Of a DNA stretch of 64,000 bases, positions 13,863 through 23,700 are shown in pieces; the stretch's first letter is position 1, and every line of letters starts with the position of its first letter. This stretch comes from Paenibacillus radicibacter. Lineage in GTDB: Bacteria; Bacillota; Bacilli; Paenibacillales; NBRC-103111. The translations under genes and the position numbers were made by a program. The stretch is from the NCBI RefSeq assembly GCF_024721995.1, contig NZ_JANQBC010000016.1:1-64000 (forward strand), given 5' to 3'. Below the pieces are notes generated by a model. The model did no database searches. It was not told the DNA's origin and was given only the letters and a program-made list of their open reading frames with translations.

Positions 13863-15287
13863 CTACTCCACCATTCCGCCTTCAAGCCCCAACTCTTCCA
13901 AATCCAGCGCTGGTATCTCTAGTGTAACAGTTGTTCCCTCGCCCCACTTGCTTGCAATGTGCAGCTTACCGCCATGCAGGCGGGTAAGTTCCTTACTGAT
14001 CGACAGGCCTAAGCCGCTGCCCGCGTGAAGGGTTCCTGCCTTGTAGAACTTATCTGTTACATAGCGCAACTTCTCAGGAGGAATGCCAATACCCGTATCT
14101 TTCACTTGAACAGTTACAAGCTTATCTACCTGCTCCGTTATAATCGTAATCGTTCCACCTGCAGGGGTGAATTTAATCGCATTATCAAGTAAGTTAACGA
14201 ACACCTGCTTCAAGCGATTCATGTCCCCCTCAATCAACAGCATTCCTTCTTGCATCTGCAGCTGAAGGTTTATCTGTTTCTGTGTACAAGTGGGAATGAA
14301 TTGACTGCCAATATCGGTTACGATCTGGTTCATGTTTAAATCGTTGTAATGCAGTGTCATGGTGTCGCCATGCAGCTTGGAGAAATCAAGCAAGTTCTCA
14401 ACAAGGCCAATTAGCCGATCCGTCTCTTTAGAAATGACATTGAGTCCTTCACTGATCTCTTCTTTATCGTCCATTCCACCTGACACGAGTGTCTCATTCC
14501 AGCCTTTAATCGAAGTCAGCGGTGTCCTTAATTCATGAGAAATTGAAGAAATAAACTCACTCTTAATCTGATCATTTTTCTGGATTTCGGAGCTCATATA
14601 GTTGAGTGTCTCTGCCAAATGACCAATCTCGTCATCCTGCCTCTTAATCGCTTTCACTTCAAAATTACCATCAGCAAGTGTCTTCGCTACTTGGGTTAGC
14701 TCCTGAATCGGGCGCACAATCTGATTCGCCATAATAATTGATCCACCAATGGCAAGTAGTATGATCGCAATACCAACACCAATCGTAATGTATACGATCA
14801 ATCGGACAGTCTCATCGATAAGTTCCATGGATGTCGTATAGCGTACGACACCAATTACGGTGTTTTCTTTTTTCAGAGGCTTAGATAATGCCAGAATACG
14901 CTCACCCGTACTTTTATTGATTCCGATCCATTGCCCCGTATCGCCTTTAAGTGCGGACTTCACATCAGGGGTCGTAAGCTTCTCCTTCGATTGAAATCCA
15001 TACGAATCAATAATTAACCCACCATATGGATCTAATATCTCCGTTCGCGTCTCATCGTTAACTGGTGAATTATCTAGAATATATCTAGCTTTCTCTAGTA
15101 ACGAGGAGCTTTCCAAATATTTATTGTAGAATGCTACCGAGATGTCTGCCTTCTGATTCAGCGCATGGGAAGCACTGCCATAATAATATTGCCAAGTCAT
15201 ACCTGTGAACATGCCGCCCATTAAGACCACAACTACGAAAATAATAATGACAAATTTCCAGACAACCCTACCCTTAATACTGTTCAA
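13863..15287 (-). CDS. sensor histidine kinase with HAMP domain, 474 aa
   Basis: This membrane sensor kinase is paired with the response regulator just upstream (15291-16004; 3-base gap). TM1 is at about residues 10-30 and TM2 at 164-186, with an extracellular sensor domain of about 130 residues between. HAMP follows (VRPIQELTQVAKTLADGNFEV, from 191). His251 in FISSISHELRTP is the phosphorylation site. N-box LLDNAIKFTP, G1 box DTGIGIPPEKL and G2 box GSGLGLSI are all intact. Third gene of a lipoprotein-regulator-kinase operon, it probably senses an envelope signal; the ligand is unknown. A terminator follows at 13813-13842. Confidence 0.95.
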   Translation of the reverse strand: MNSIKGRVVWKFVIIIFVVVVLMGGMFTGMTWQYYYGSASHALNQKADISVAFYNKYLESSSLLEKARYILDNSPVNDETRTEILDPYGGLIIDSYGFQSKEKLTTPDVKSALKGDTGQWIGINKSTGERILALSKPLKKENTVIGVVRYTTSMELIDETVRLIVYITIGVGIAIILLAIGGSIIMANQIVRPIQELTQVAKTLADGNFEVKAIKRQDDEIGHLAETLNYMSSEIQKNDQIKSEFISSISHELRTPLTSIKGWNETLVSGGMDDKEEISEGLNVISKETDRLIGLVENLLDFSKLHGDTMTLHYNDLNMNQIVTDIGSQFIPTCTQKQINLQLQMQEGMLLIEGDMNRLKQVFVNLLDNAIKFTPAGGTITIITEQVDKLVTVQVKDTGIGIPPEKLRYVTDKFYKAGTLHAGSGLGLSISKELTRLHGGKLHIASKWGEGTTVTLEIPALDLEELGLEGGMVE

Positions 15288-15290
15288 GTA

Positions 15291-16004
15291 CTATTCCTTC
15301 TTCCACAAGTAACCAAATCCCCATACCGTTTCAATATACTGCGGTTGTGAAGGCTGATCTTCAATTTTTTGCCGGATCCGTCGTATGTTAACATCCACGA
15401 TCTTGAGGTCGCCCATGTAATGTCTACCCCATACCTCGTTGAGAATATCGTCCCGGGAAATACTTTTGTTCGGTGAATCCATGAATAGCTTCATGATCGA
15501 AAATTCAGTAGGAGTAAGTTCAATAAGTACATTATTCTTATAAAATTTACGTGTATCCATCGAGATGCAGAATGGTCCTGATCGCTGTTCATCGTGATCC
15601 GTCTCTTGAGATGTACTTACTGAACCCATTCTTCGTAGTAGTGCTTGAACCCTTGCTACAAGTTCTACTGGTGAAAAAGGTTTGGTTACATAATCGTCTG
15701 CTCCACTTTCAAATCCTTCAACTTTATCATGATCCTGTCCTTTGGCCGTCAGCATAATAATCCCGATATGCGGATATAATTTGCGTAGTTCGCGACATAC
15801 ATCAAAGCCAGAACAAGAAGTTGGAAGCATCACATCAAGTAGAGCGATACGAATATCTGTCTCTCTTTTGACAATATCAAGCGCTTCTTCACCTGTCTCT
15901 GCTTCAATGACTTGGAATCCGCCACGTTTTAAGTTAATACGTACAAAACTGCGAATCGATGATTCATCTTCTAACACCAGTACTTTTGTTTCAGTTGTTT
16001 CCAC
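15291..16004 (-). CDS. OmpR/PhoB-family response regulator, 237 aa
   Basis: This is a DNA-binding response regulator. The receiver domain (about 7-120) has the acidic pair LEDES, phospho-acceptor Asp57 in LLDVMLP, the conserved Thr in MLTAKG and Lys in TKPF. The winged-helix domain (about 140-235) contains ELTPTEFSIMKLF, the recognition helix IVDVNIRRIRQKIE and the final YIETVWGFGYLW. The length is standard. It lies 24 bases downstream of the lipoprotein gene and 3 bases upstream of the kinase, so the three are one operon. The start at 16004 follows a GGGAGGGTAATGGAGTGG context in which GGAGGG gives the ribosome site. Confidence 0.95.
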   Translation of the reverse strand: METTETKVLVLEDESSIRSFVRINLKRGGFQVIEAETGEEALDIVKRETDIRIALLDVMLPTSCSGFDVCRELRKLYPHIGIIMLTAKGQDHDKVEGFESGADDYVTKPFSPVELVARVQALLRRMGSVSTSQETDHDEQRSGPFCISMDTRKFYKNNVLIELTPTEFSIMKLFMDSPNKSISRDDILNEVWGRHYMGDLKIVDVNIRRIRQKIEDQPSQPQYIETVWGFGYLWKKE

Positions 16005-16027
16005 TCCATTACCCTCCCACTTGCCTC

Positions 16028-17395
16028 TTACTCGACATTCAATATCTTAATATTCTCGTCCAAATAGGTCGTATTCGTTCTTAAATTACTATATCGATTA
16101 CGGTCCGTTACCTTTAAATTTTCAGGCATTGGATATACAGCAGCAAAGATCGTTTTGCCGTAATTTTGTCCAATTAATGTGTATTCGGTCATCGCATCTT
16201 TTAACTTCTTCTCCGTATCAGGCCAGTCCAAATTATCTACATATCGGATTGCAGCAAGTGGAATCAAACGTTTCTTATCCTCCGCTATGTAGTTGAAGAT
16301 CGACTCCCCGCTCGTTTCACTTTCATTGCGCTGAATGGTCATATACGAATTCCAAGTTTGTGGATAATCAAAGCGATAGCCAGCTGTGTAGTTGTTATAG
16401 TTTTTGTGAACCGGTATTAGCCCATTCTTACCATCCCACTGCAGCCAATTCGTGATCCAAGGCATTTCGGCTAAGCTCACATTCTCTTGTTGTGGCGGCT
16501 CTTCAAGCACAGCAATCTCGATGAGATTATCCCCATTCATATCTTCTGAATAGACCGATTGCGCTTTATAGGTCAGTTCATAATCGAAATCTCCCTTTCG
16601 AAGCACATCGAACAGCTTTCCATTCTCCATCGTTAACAGCAATGTATAAGCGGAATGTGCGCCAACACCAATCTCTGCAAAAACTCCCTTTTGCTTCGGT
16701 GTTGCTAGTCCCGTAGTCACATTCATAAATCCATTGATGCCACCATCAAGCATGATAGAATCAATGCGAATGAGTCGCTCTTTTTCCAAATGATAGACGG
16801 AAGCGCTCGTTTCCATTTTGACATGATCGTGGTTAAAAAGAATTAGGTCTTGCTTGCCATCTTCATCCAGATCATCAATCGCAAGATCCGAGTAGCTCAT
16901 CTGCCCGACTTGCTTTAACTTTTCATTGTCATAGTGATAAATATTAAGCTGTTTCAGGCCATAGTCCCCGCCATTCCAGCCTACGAGTAGTTCTTTTCTC
17001 CCGTCACCGGATAAATCACTGAATTGAATATAGTCAATAGATGCACCGACATCGGTGTACTGCTCAGTCTTGATCCACTTGTTTCCTTCTTTTTTCAAGA
17101 TTAAGATGCCAACTTCAAGCTGTGTTTTCTCAATTTTGTAAAATGCTACTGCTTCATCAATGCCGTCCCCATCCATATCGATCTCCTGAATAGAAGATTC
17201 CACGGTCTTGTGCCGCGAAGGAATTAACAGCCTTGCTCCTGATGGCATGTAGTACGAAACCGCTTCACGAATTTGATTCAGATCAGTCGTCATTTTCGGC
17301 GCACGAAGCAGCTCCGTAGGGAATGTCTGAAAGCTGCATCCGCTAAGAAGTAAGGATAACGCTATAAGGATGAAGCCAATTGATATTCTAGGCAT
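16028..17395 (-). CDS. lipoprotein with FG-GAP/VCBS-like repeats, 455 aa
   Basis: This is a predicted membrane-anchored lipoprotein: a signal peptide of 19 residues ending in the lipobox LLSG-C20. The body carries several calcium-loop-like repeats: DMDGDGIDE (about 73), DLSGDGRKE (about 129), DDLDEDGKQD (about 175) and DMNGDNLIE (about 294), as in FG-GAP/VCBS beta-propeller blades, so an extracytoplasmic propeller is likely. The C-terminal part (from about 330) is different and unassigned. First gene of the operon with the regulator and kinase, it may act as an accessory sensor for the kinase; this is inferred from the linkage. Confidence 0.85.
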   Translation of the reverse strand: MPRISIGFILIALSLLLSGCSFQTFPTELLRAPKMTTDLNQIREAVSYYMPSGARLLIPSRHKTVESSIQEIDMDGDGIDEAVAFYKIEKTQLEVGILILKKEGNKWIKTEQYTDVGASIDYIQFSDLSGDGRKELLVGWNGGDYGLKQLNIYHYDNEKLKQVGQMSYSDLAIDDLDEDGKQDLILFNHDHVKMETSASVYHLEKERLIRIDSIMLDGGINGFMNVTTGLATPKQKGVFAEIGVGAHSAYTLLLTMENGKLFDVLRKGDFDYELTYKAQSVYSEDMNGDNLIEIAVLEEPPQQENVSLAEMPWITNWLQWDGKNGLIPVHKNYNNYTAGYRFDYPQTWNSYMTIQRNESETSGESIFNYIAEDKKRLIPLAAIRYVDNLDWPDTEKKLKDAMTEYTLIGQNYGKTIFAAVYPMPENLKVTDRNRYSNLRTNTTYLDENIKILNVE

Positions 17396-17533
17396 TCGAT
17401 AAATGGCCTCCTTCTAGGGTAGTTTCTAACGCTCATAGAATTGTATTCATTGTAGAAAACACGCCTAGTAAAAGCGTAACAATACAGTAACAAAAAGAGG
17501 CCAGCAAAGCAATTTAACGAATCACACTCTCAA

Positions 17534-17574
17534 TTGATAAAAAAAGTGCCGTGCAACAATCGCTGCACGGCATA
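17534..17574 (-). terminator. terminator of adhE
   Basis: The stem GTGCCGTGCA / TGCACGGCAT with an 8-base loop is followed on the minus strand by a U7 run, about 60 bases after the adhE stop. Confidence 0.85.
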
Positions 17575-17633
17575 AGAGGGTGGACACTATGAGGTTCATG
17601 AGTCAAACATGAGTAAAGCTCCAAAATACTTGC

Positions 17634-20243
17634 TTAGAATTTGCCGTAGAATGCGTTGCGATACACATCTGCAAGTTCACTTACTAGCGGCATCTTCGGA
17701 TTGGCAGTCGTACATTGATCTTCGAACGCACGGTCTGCCAAGTAATCCACTTTGGATTCAAAGTCTTTGGCATCAAAGCCTAGGGCTTGGAAGCTTTCAG
17801 GTAAGTTCAAACGCTTGTTCAGATCACGAATCGCTTGGATCAAGGAGTTAACCCCTTCTTCTGTTGTGCTAGCTGGAAGTCCAAGAATTCTTGCGATCTC
17901 TGCATAACGCTTATCCGCTACGAAGTGGCTGTATTTCGGGAATGAAGCGAACTTCGTCGGTTTCTTCGCATTGTAGCGAATGACGTGAGGCATTAGAATC
18001 GCGTTCGTACGACCGTGAGCTGTGTGGTACTGACCGCCCCATTTGTGTGCAAGGGAGTGGTTAATGCCTAGGAATGCGTTAGCGAATGCCATTCCTGCAA
18101 GTGTGGATGCATTATGCATTTTCTCACGAGCATGTGGGCAAGCCGTCTTATAAGATTCTTCAAGGTGCTCGAATACCAGTTGAATCGCTTTGATCGCAAG
18201 ACCATCTGTATAGTCACTTGCCATCACAGACACATAAGCTTCAATTGCGTGAGTCAGTACGTCCATACCTGTATCAGCTACCGATGTTTTCGGTAAGGAG
18301 TATACGAACTCAGGGTCGATAATGGCTACGTCTGGTGTTAGCTCATAATCCGCTAATGGATATTTCGTATTTGCTCCCTCACTCTTATCAGTAATAACCG
18401 CGAAGGATGTTACTTCGGAACCTGTACCGGAAGTTGTCGGGATGGCAACGAACTTCGTTTTCTTGCCAAGCGCTGGATATTTGAAGACACGCTTACGAAT
18501 GTCTAGGAATTTCTTTTTCAAATCGCTGAAGTTTGCATCTGGGTGCTCATAGAAGAGCCACATTGCTTTCGCAGCATCCATTGGTGAACCGCCGCCTAGT
18601 GCAATAATGCAGTCTGGCTTGAACTCGTTCATGAGCGCAGTTCCTCTTTCCACTGTATCTACAGACGGATCTGCTTCAACCGCGGAGAACACTTCGATCG
18701 CTACTGGAACTTGGCGTTGGCGTAACCAGTGCTCAACTTTAGCTACATAACCAAGCTTCACCATCACTTCGTCCGTTACGATCATTACTCGGGAAATATC
18801 CTGCATTTTCGCAAGGTATTGCGTTGAACCTTTTTCAAAGTAAACTTTAGAAGGAAGCTTGAACCACTGCATGTTAGTTGTACGATGTGCTACACGTTTC
18901 ACGTTAATAAGATTCACCGCCGTTACGTTAGAAGATGTGGAGTTCTTACCGTAAGATCCGCAACCAAGTGTTAGAGATGGCAAGTTCGTATTGTAAAGGT
19001 CACCAATCGCACCATGTGTGGACGGGGAGTTTACAAGGATACGGCCAGTCTGCAATCGTTCACCGAACGCTGTAATGACAGCTTGGTCTTTGGAGTGAAT
19101 CACGGAGGAGTGACCCATACCGCCGAATTGTACTACCTGTGCTGCACGCTCAATACCTTCTTCAGCTGTATTCACTTTATAACAAGCAAGGATCGGGGAC
19201 AACTTCTCAGCTGATAGCGGGAAGTCATATCCTACACCATCAATTTCTGCAATCAGAATTTTCGTATCTTGTGGTACATCAATACCTGCAAGAGCAGCAA
19301 TCTTAGCTGCCGGTTGGCCGACGATGTCAGGGTTAACGGCACATTTTTCAGGATTAATCGCAAGTTTAGTCAATTTCTCTGTTTCTGCTTTATTTGTGAA
19401 ATAGCAACCTTTTTCAATCAGAAGTTTCTTCACTTGATCATAGACAGGTTTTTCAATGATTACGGCTTGCTCAGAAGCGCAAATCATACCGTTATCGAAA
19501 GTCTTCGAAAGAATTAAATCCGTTGTAGCTTGCTGAAGATCTGCCGTCTTTTCAATAAAGCAAGGTACGTTACCAGGACCTACACCAAGTGCTGGCTTAC
19601 CCGTGGAGTAAGCGGCTTTCACCATGCCTGAACCACCTGTTGCAAGGACAAGTGCTACACCTGTATTATTCATCAGTGCATTCGTTGCATCAATGGAAGG
19701 TGTTTCGATCCATTGGATACAGTTCTCAGGAGCGCCATGCTTAATAGCTGCATCTCTTAGAATCCGAGCTGCTTCCGCCGAACATTTCTGTGCAGATGGG
19801 TGGAATGCGAAGATGATCGGGTTACGCGTCTTGATTGCGATTAGCGCTTTGAACATCGTCGTTGAAGTTGGGTTCGTTACGGGTGTAACCCCTGCAACCA
19901 CACCGACTGGCTCCGCGATCTTCTGGAAGTTGCCGTATTCATTATCTTCAATTACGCCTACTGTCTTGTCGTTCTTAATGCTATGATAAATATATTCTGT
20001 TGCGAACATGTTCTTAATAATCTTATCTTCGTACACGCCTCTGCCTGTTTCTAAGTGCGCCATCTTCGCTAGCGGCATATGTTGCTCAACACCCGCAAGC
20101 GCCATTTCATGAACGATCGTGTCAATCTGTTCTTGATTCATTGTCATAAATTGATCGAGTGCAACTTGAGCTTTCTTCACCAATTCATTCACTTGGTCTT
20201 GCGCAGTAACCGGCTTTTTGATCTCTTTTTCTGTTTTAGCCAT
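17634..20243 (-). CDS. adhE: bifunctional acetaldehyde-CoA/alcohol dehydrogenase AdhE, 869 aa
   Basis: It converts acetyl-CoA to ethanol in two NADH-dependent steps during fermentation. The N-terminal aldehyde dehydrogenase half (to about residue 440) has the catalytic Cys in NGMICASEQ and VGPGNVP. The C-terminal half is an iron-dependent alcohol dehydrogenase: ALGGGSPMDAAKAMW (NAD site), PTTSGTGSEVTSFAV, and the metal ligands around DTGMDVLTHAIEAY, INHSLAHKWGGQYHTAHGRTNA. The frame stays open 35 codons upstream, but the start is taken at 20243 (MAKTEKE), seven bases after a strong GGAGGG. AdhE usually forms helical spirosome filaments. Two Fnr-type sites lie upstream, fitting anaerobic induction. 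Confidence 0.96.
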   Translation of the reverse strand: MAKTEKEIKKPVTAQDQVNELVKKAQVALDQFMTMNQEQIDTIVHEMALAGVEQHMPLAKMAHLETGRGVYEDKIIKNMFATEYIYHSIKNDKTVGVIEDNEYGNFQKIAEPVGVVAGVTPVTNPTSTTMFKALIAIKTRNPIIFAFHPSAQKCSAEAARILRDAAIKHGAPENCIQWIETPSIDATNALMNNTGVALVLATGGSGMVKAAYSTGKPALGVGPGNVPCFIEKTADLQQATTDLILSKTFDNGMICASEQAVIIEKPVYDQVKKLLIEKGCYFTNKAETEKLTKLAINPEKCAVNPDIVGQPAAKIAALAGIDVPQDTKILIAEIDGVGYDFPLSAEKLSPILACYKVNTAEEGIERAAQVVQFGGMGHSSVIHSKDQAVITAFGERLQTGRILVNSPSTHGAIGDLYNTNLPSLTLGCGSYGKNSTSSNVTAVNLINVKRVAHRTTNMQWFKLPSKVYFEKGSTQYLAKMQDISRVMIVTDEVMVKLGYVAKVEHWLRQRQVPVAIEVFSAVEADPSVDTVERGTALMNEFKPDCIIALGGGSPMDAAKAMWLFYEHPDANFSDLKKKFLDIRKRVFKYPALGKKTKFVAIPTTSGTGSEVTSFAVITDKSEGANTKYPLADYELTPDVAIIDPEFVYSLPKTSVADTGMDVLTHAIEAYVSVMASDYTDGLAIKAIQLVFEHLEESYKTACPHAREKMHNASTLAGMAFANAFLGINHSLAHKWGGQYHTAHGRTNAILMPHVIRYNAKKPTKFASFPKYSHFVADKRYAEIARILGLPASTTEEGVNSLIQAIRDLNKRLNLPESFQALGFDAKDFESKVDYLADRAFEDQCTTANPKMPLVSELADVYRNAFYGKF

Positions 20244-20425
20244 TTTGTTTCCCTCCAATGTTATCTCTCTATTTAATGAGTTATGGGTGATTAAAAATGT
20301 TAAACACGTTGTTACGGTGTTGCTCGAAAATCTGATCAAATGAAGCATGTGCGTGAGGCAGTTCTTGATGCTCTAAACCTTTAAATTTCTTAGGTTTTTG
20401 ATGTTTGTGTGTGCCTCATGTCTGT

Positions 20426-20431
20426 ATTATA
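20426..20431 (-). promoter_or_regulatory. candidate -10 box of the adhE promoter
   Basis: There is a minus-strand TATAAT here. A start site about seven bases downstream (near 20418) would put the nearer Fnr-type site at about -42, the classical activator position. The 5' leader would be about 175 bases long. Confidence 0.55.
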
Positions 20432-20452
20432 ATCCACTGCCATTTCGGCGTA

Positions 20453-20489
20453 TGTGAAATTTATCACAAAATATGTGAAAACAATCACA
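20453..20489. promoter_or_regulatory. two Fnr/Crp-type operator sites upstream of adhE
   Basis: TGTGA-AATTTA-TCACA (20453-20468) and TGTGA-AAACAA-TCACA (20474-20489) are both perfect TGTGA-N6-TCACA palindromes. Their centres are 21 bp apart, two helical turns. This is the sequence bound by Bacillus-type Fnr and by Crp-family regulators in general. Anaerobic activation of adhE is the natural reading. Confidence 0.75.
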
Positions 20490-20589
20490 AAGTTTTGGGA
20501 GGTGTATTTATTGATTGGTTTGTAAGGGTAAAATTAAGATTTTGTAAGGACTTAGAGTGGGTGTTGGGCTGGTGGTGGCCGGGGACAAC

Positions 20590-20672
20590 GAAAAAACTGC
20601 TGTCAGATCGTTAACGTATCCCCCTTCTTTGCAAAAGAGTTTAGAGAATGCGTGATCCAACAGCAGTCCTTA
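20590..20672 (-). terminator. probable terminator of addA
   Basis: GGACTGCTGT-TGGATC pairs at a distance with GATC-TGACAGCAGT (20596-20609 with 20654-20669) around a large loop. On the minus strand a U6 run follows. It lies about 60 bases after the addA stop. Confidence 0.55.
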
Positions 20673-20727
20673 TGAAGTTTACAACTACGTGTTCCTTGCT
20701 AGCTCTTACTGCATTTCACAGACACTC

Positions 20728-23700
20728 TTACTCAACGTTTTTGAGCGCCTCATCCAGATCCACAAGAATCTGACCTTCAAAGTAATATAGATACTTACGC
20801 TCCAGTGGCTTGCGATAAATATGCTCAATTGCTCGTGCATACAAGTCCATCTGCACTTGATATTGCTTCGCTAAATCTTCTAGCGTCTTACCATGTGTGC
20901 GGTCTGTCTTATAATCGAGCAACACAAGCCCCTCTTCATCTTCAAACAAACAGTCGATGACCCCTTGAATGAGTACGGTTTCCTGCGCTGTGATTGGATC
21001 AGCTTCCCCATACACCTCTCCTGCACGAAGTCCATAAGAGAACGGAACCTCACGGCGGATGATCGATGCCTTCAATAACCTCTTACCCACTTCGGTCTGG
21101 AAAAAGGATACAATCATCGCGGCATCCACCGCTTCGCACTGTACGCTCGTCAACATCTCACGCTCTACCATTCGTGCTAACGTGTGCTCCACGAGCTGTT
21201 CATCTGGCACTTCCCCTTCTAAAGGCAAGTTCTGCATGACTGCATGGTACACGGTTCCCCGCTCTGCTGATGTCATCTTCCTCTCTTCCAAGAATCGAGG
21301 ACGACGCAATAAGGAGGAAGGTTTCCATTCCAATCGTGCATCAGGCATTTCGCCAGCAAGCGCTAATCGCTTCTCTTCCCCAACACGCTTCATTTCCGAA
21401 ACAGTTGTCTTTCCGAAGTACGTCTGTGCAAATGGATGAGCATACTGCCACTCCAAGCGTTGTCTAACCTCGTGACTCGTATTAAGCTCGACTAAGTCTA
21501 GGCTAACTTCACTCGTAACTAAAGCCTGTTCTTCAACCACGTCCGCACGCGCCTCATCAGCTTCTGCGAAGGTCTGATGAACATCTACTGGTCTGCCCTC
21601 TTTAACCGCAGTTAAGAAAGGGTCACCCACAGTCGGATCAACTACTTCATTACTCACTTCAAAAAGAGCATGCAGCGCTTTGATCTCAAACGTCCACTTG
21701 GAACGGTCATTCGCCACGTCACCAGTCAGCCTATCGAATCCATATTCTGCAGCTTCTCGCCACATGCTTGCATCTTGATGTCTCATTAGAGCAGGTCCGA
21801 GCCAATCCAAGTAACTCTTCGCCTTCGCTAAATCATTATCAGGCAAGTTCCATGGCTTATGTTCGACGAGTCTAGACCAATCTTTCATTTGTTTCACTGC
21901 GTCTTTCACGGTTCCAACAAGATAGAGCTTCTCTCGCGCACGCGTTAAGGCGACATACAAGACTCGCATTTCTTCCGCTAATGTCTCAAGCTTCATCGCA
22001 CGGCGAATCGCTAGAAGCGGCAAGGTCGGATAAGCAACTCGAAGTTCCGTATCCAAGAACCTCGGACCAAACCCTAACTCCTTGTGCACTAAAAATGCTT
22101 CATTCAAATCGCGCTGATTGAACATCTTCGCGATACCTGCTACGAACACGATAGGGAATTCAAGTCCTTTACTCTTGTGAATCGATATGATGCGTACGAC
22201 ATTCTCGCCTTCACCGAGCGCTCTTGCTGTACCTAGATCACCACCTGAATCCTGCATTCGCTTAATAAAGCGCAAGAATCGGAACAATCCTCGAAGTGAC
22301 GTACTTTCGTACTGCTTCGCACGATCATACAGCGCGCGTAAGTTCGCCTGACGCTGACCACCATGCGGCATCCCGCCGACAAAGTCGTAGAAGCCTGTTT
22401 CACGGTAAATGTTCCAGATCAGCTCTGCAAGTGATCCGCGTCTTGCCGCGGTACGCCATTCGTTCAACTTGGCAAGGATATGCACAAGTTTCGCTTGAAG
22501 AGCGGAAGCTGTAGCTTCATCATCCATATCTTCAATTACAGCTGCAGCACGTAGGGTGTCGTAGAAGCTAATCTTCTTACCACCATTAATTCGAATGAGC
22601 GCCAGCTCGTCCGCTGTAAGCCCGACAAGCGGTGAACGAAGTACAGCTGCAAGCGGTACGTCTTGATACGGGTTATCGATTATTTTCAAAAGAGAAATCA
22701 TGACTTCTACTTCAGTTGCTGAGAAATAACCTGAACTTAAATCCGCATATGCCGGAATACCCTGCGTTTGCAATTCTTCCATAAATGTCGGAGCCCAAGA
22801 GGAAGTCGCACGCATCAAGATCACAATATCGCGATACGTCGCTTCACGCATGCCTTTACTCTGCTTGTCATACACCATGAACGGCTTGCCACTCTCAGGG
22901 TTCAACAGTTCATGAATTTGACGCGCAATCGTTCTCGCCTCTGCTTCTGCGGTCGCTAGTTCTTGCGCTTCTGCAAACGGACTTTCACTCTCCGCCCCAT
23001 CACCCGATTGGGATTCAGCTGAATCCGCTGCTTCCTCCGTGTCTAGCGCCTCATCTCCACCTGAACCATCACTACTGCGATCGATTAACGTCACATGCAC
23101 AGCAAAATCTTGATCTGCATTCGGATACGTGGCACCATGAATCAATTCGGCATCCACATCATACGAGATTTCACCTACACGCTCATTCATTAATTGACGA
23201 AACACAAAATTGACCGCATCTACCACTTCCAACCGAGAACGGAAATTACGCGCCAGATCAATCTTCACGCCATCTTCGCTCGCACCTGTTGAGAAAGCTT
23301 TATATTTATCCAAGAAAAGTCCTGGTTCGGCTAGACGGAATTTATAAATACTCTGTTTCACATCACCCACCATAAATCGGTTACCTGGAGATGTATTCGA
23401 GATCAGATCTAAGATCGCTTCCTGTACACGGTTCGTATCCTGATACTCATCAATAAGTACCTCAACGAACTGCGCCCGATACTCAAGTGCTGCTTGCGAT
23501 GGTACTGTATGTGTCGGAGAGGAAGATGGATCCCGTAAAATTTGCAACGTATAATGCTCCAAATCTCCGAAATCCAGTAATCCCTTATCCGCTTTAGCCG
23601 CTTGATACCGCTGACCGAAATCTACAACAAGCGCAGACAACGTCCTCAGCATCGGTGCAAGTAATCGAACTTCTTCGGCATACTCATCTTCTGATCGGGA

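Noticed and set aside
20244-20348. N-terminal extension of AdhE by 35 residues
   Set aside because: The strong GGAGGG site lies within it, and the extension lacks similarity to known AdhE starts.
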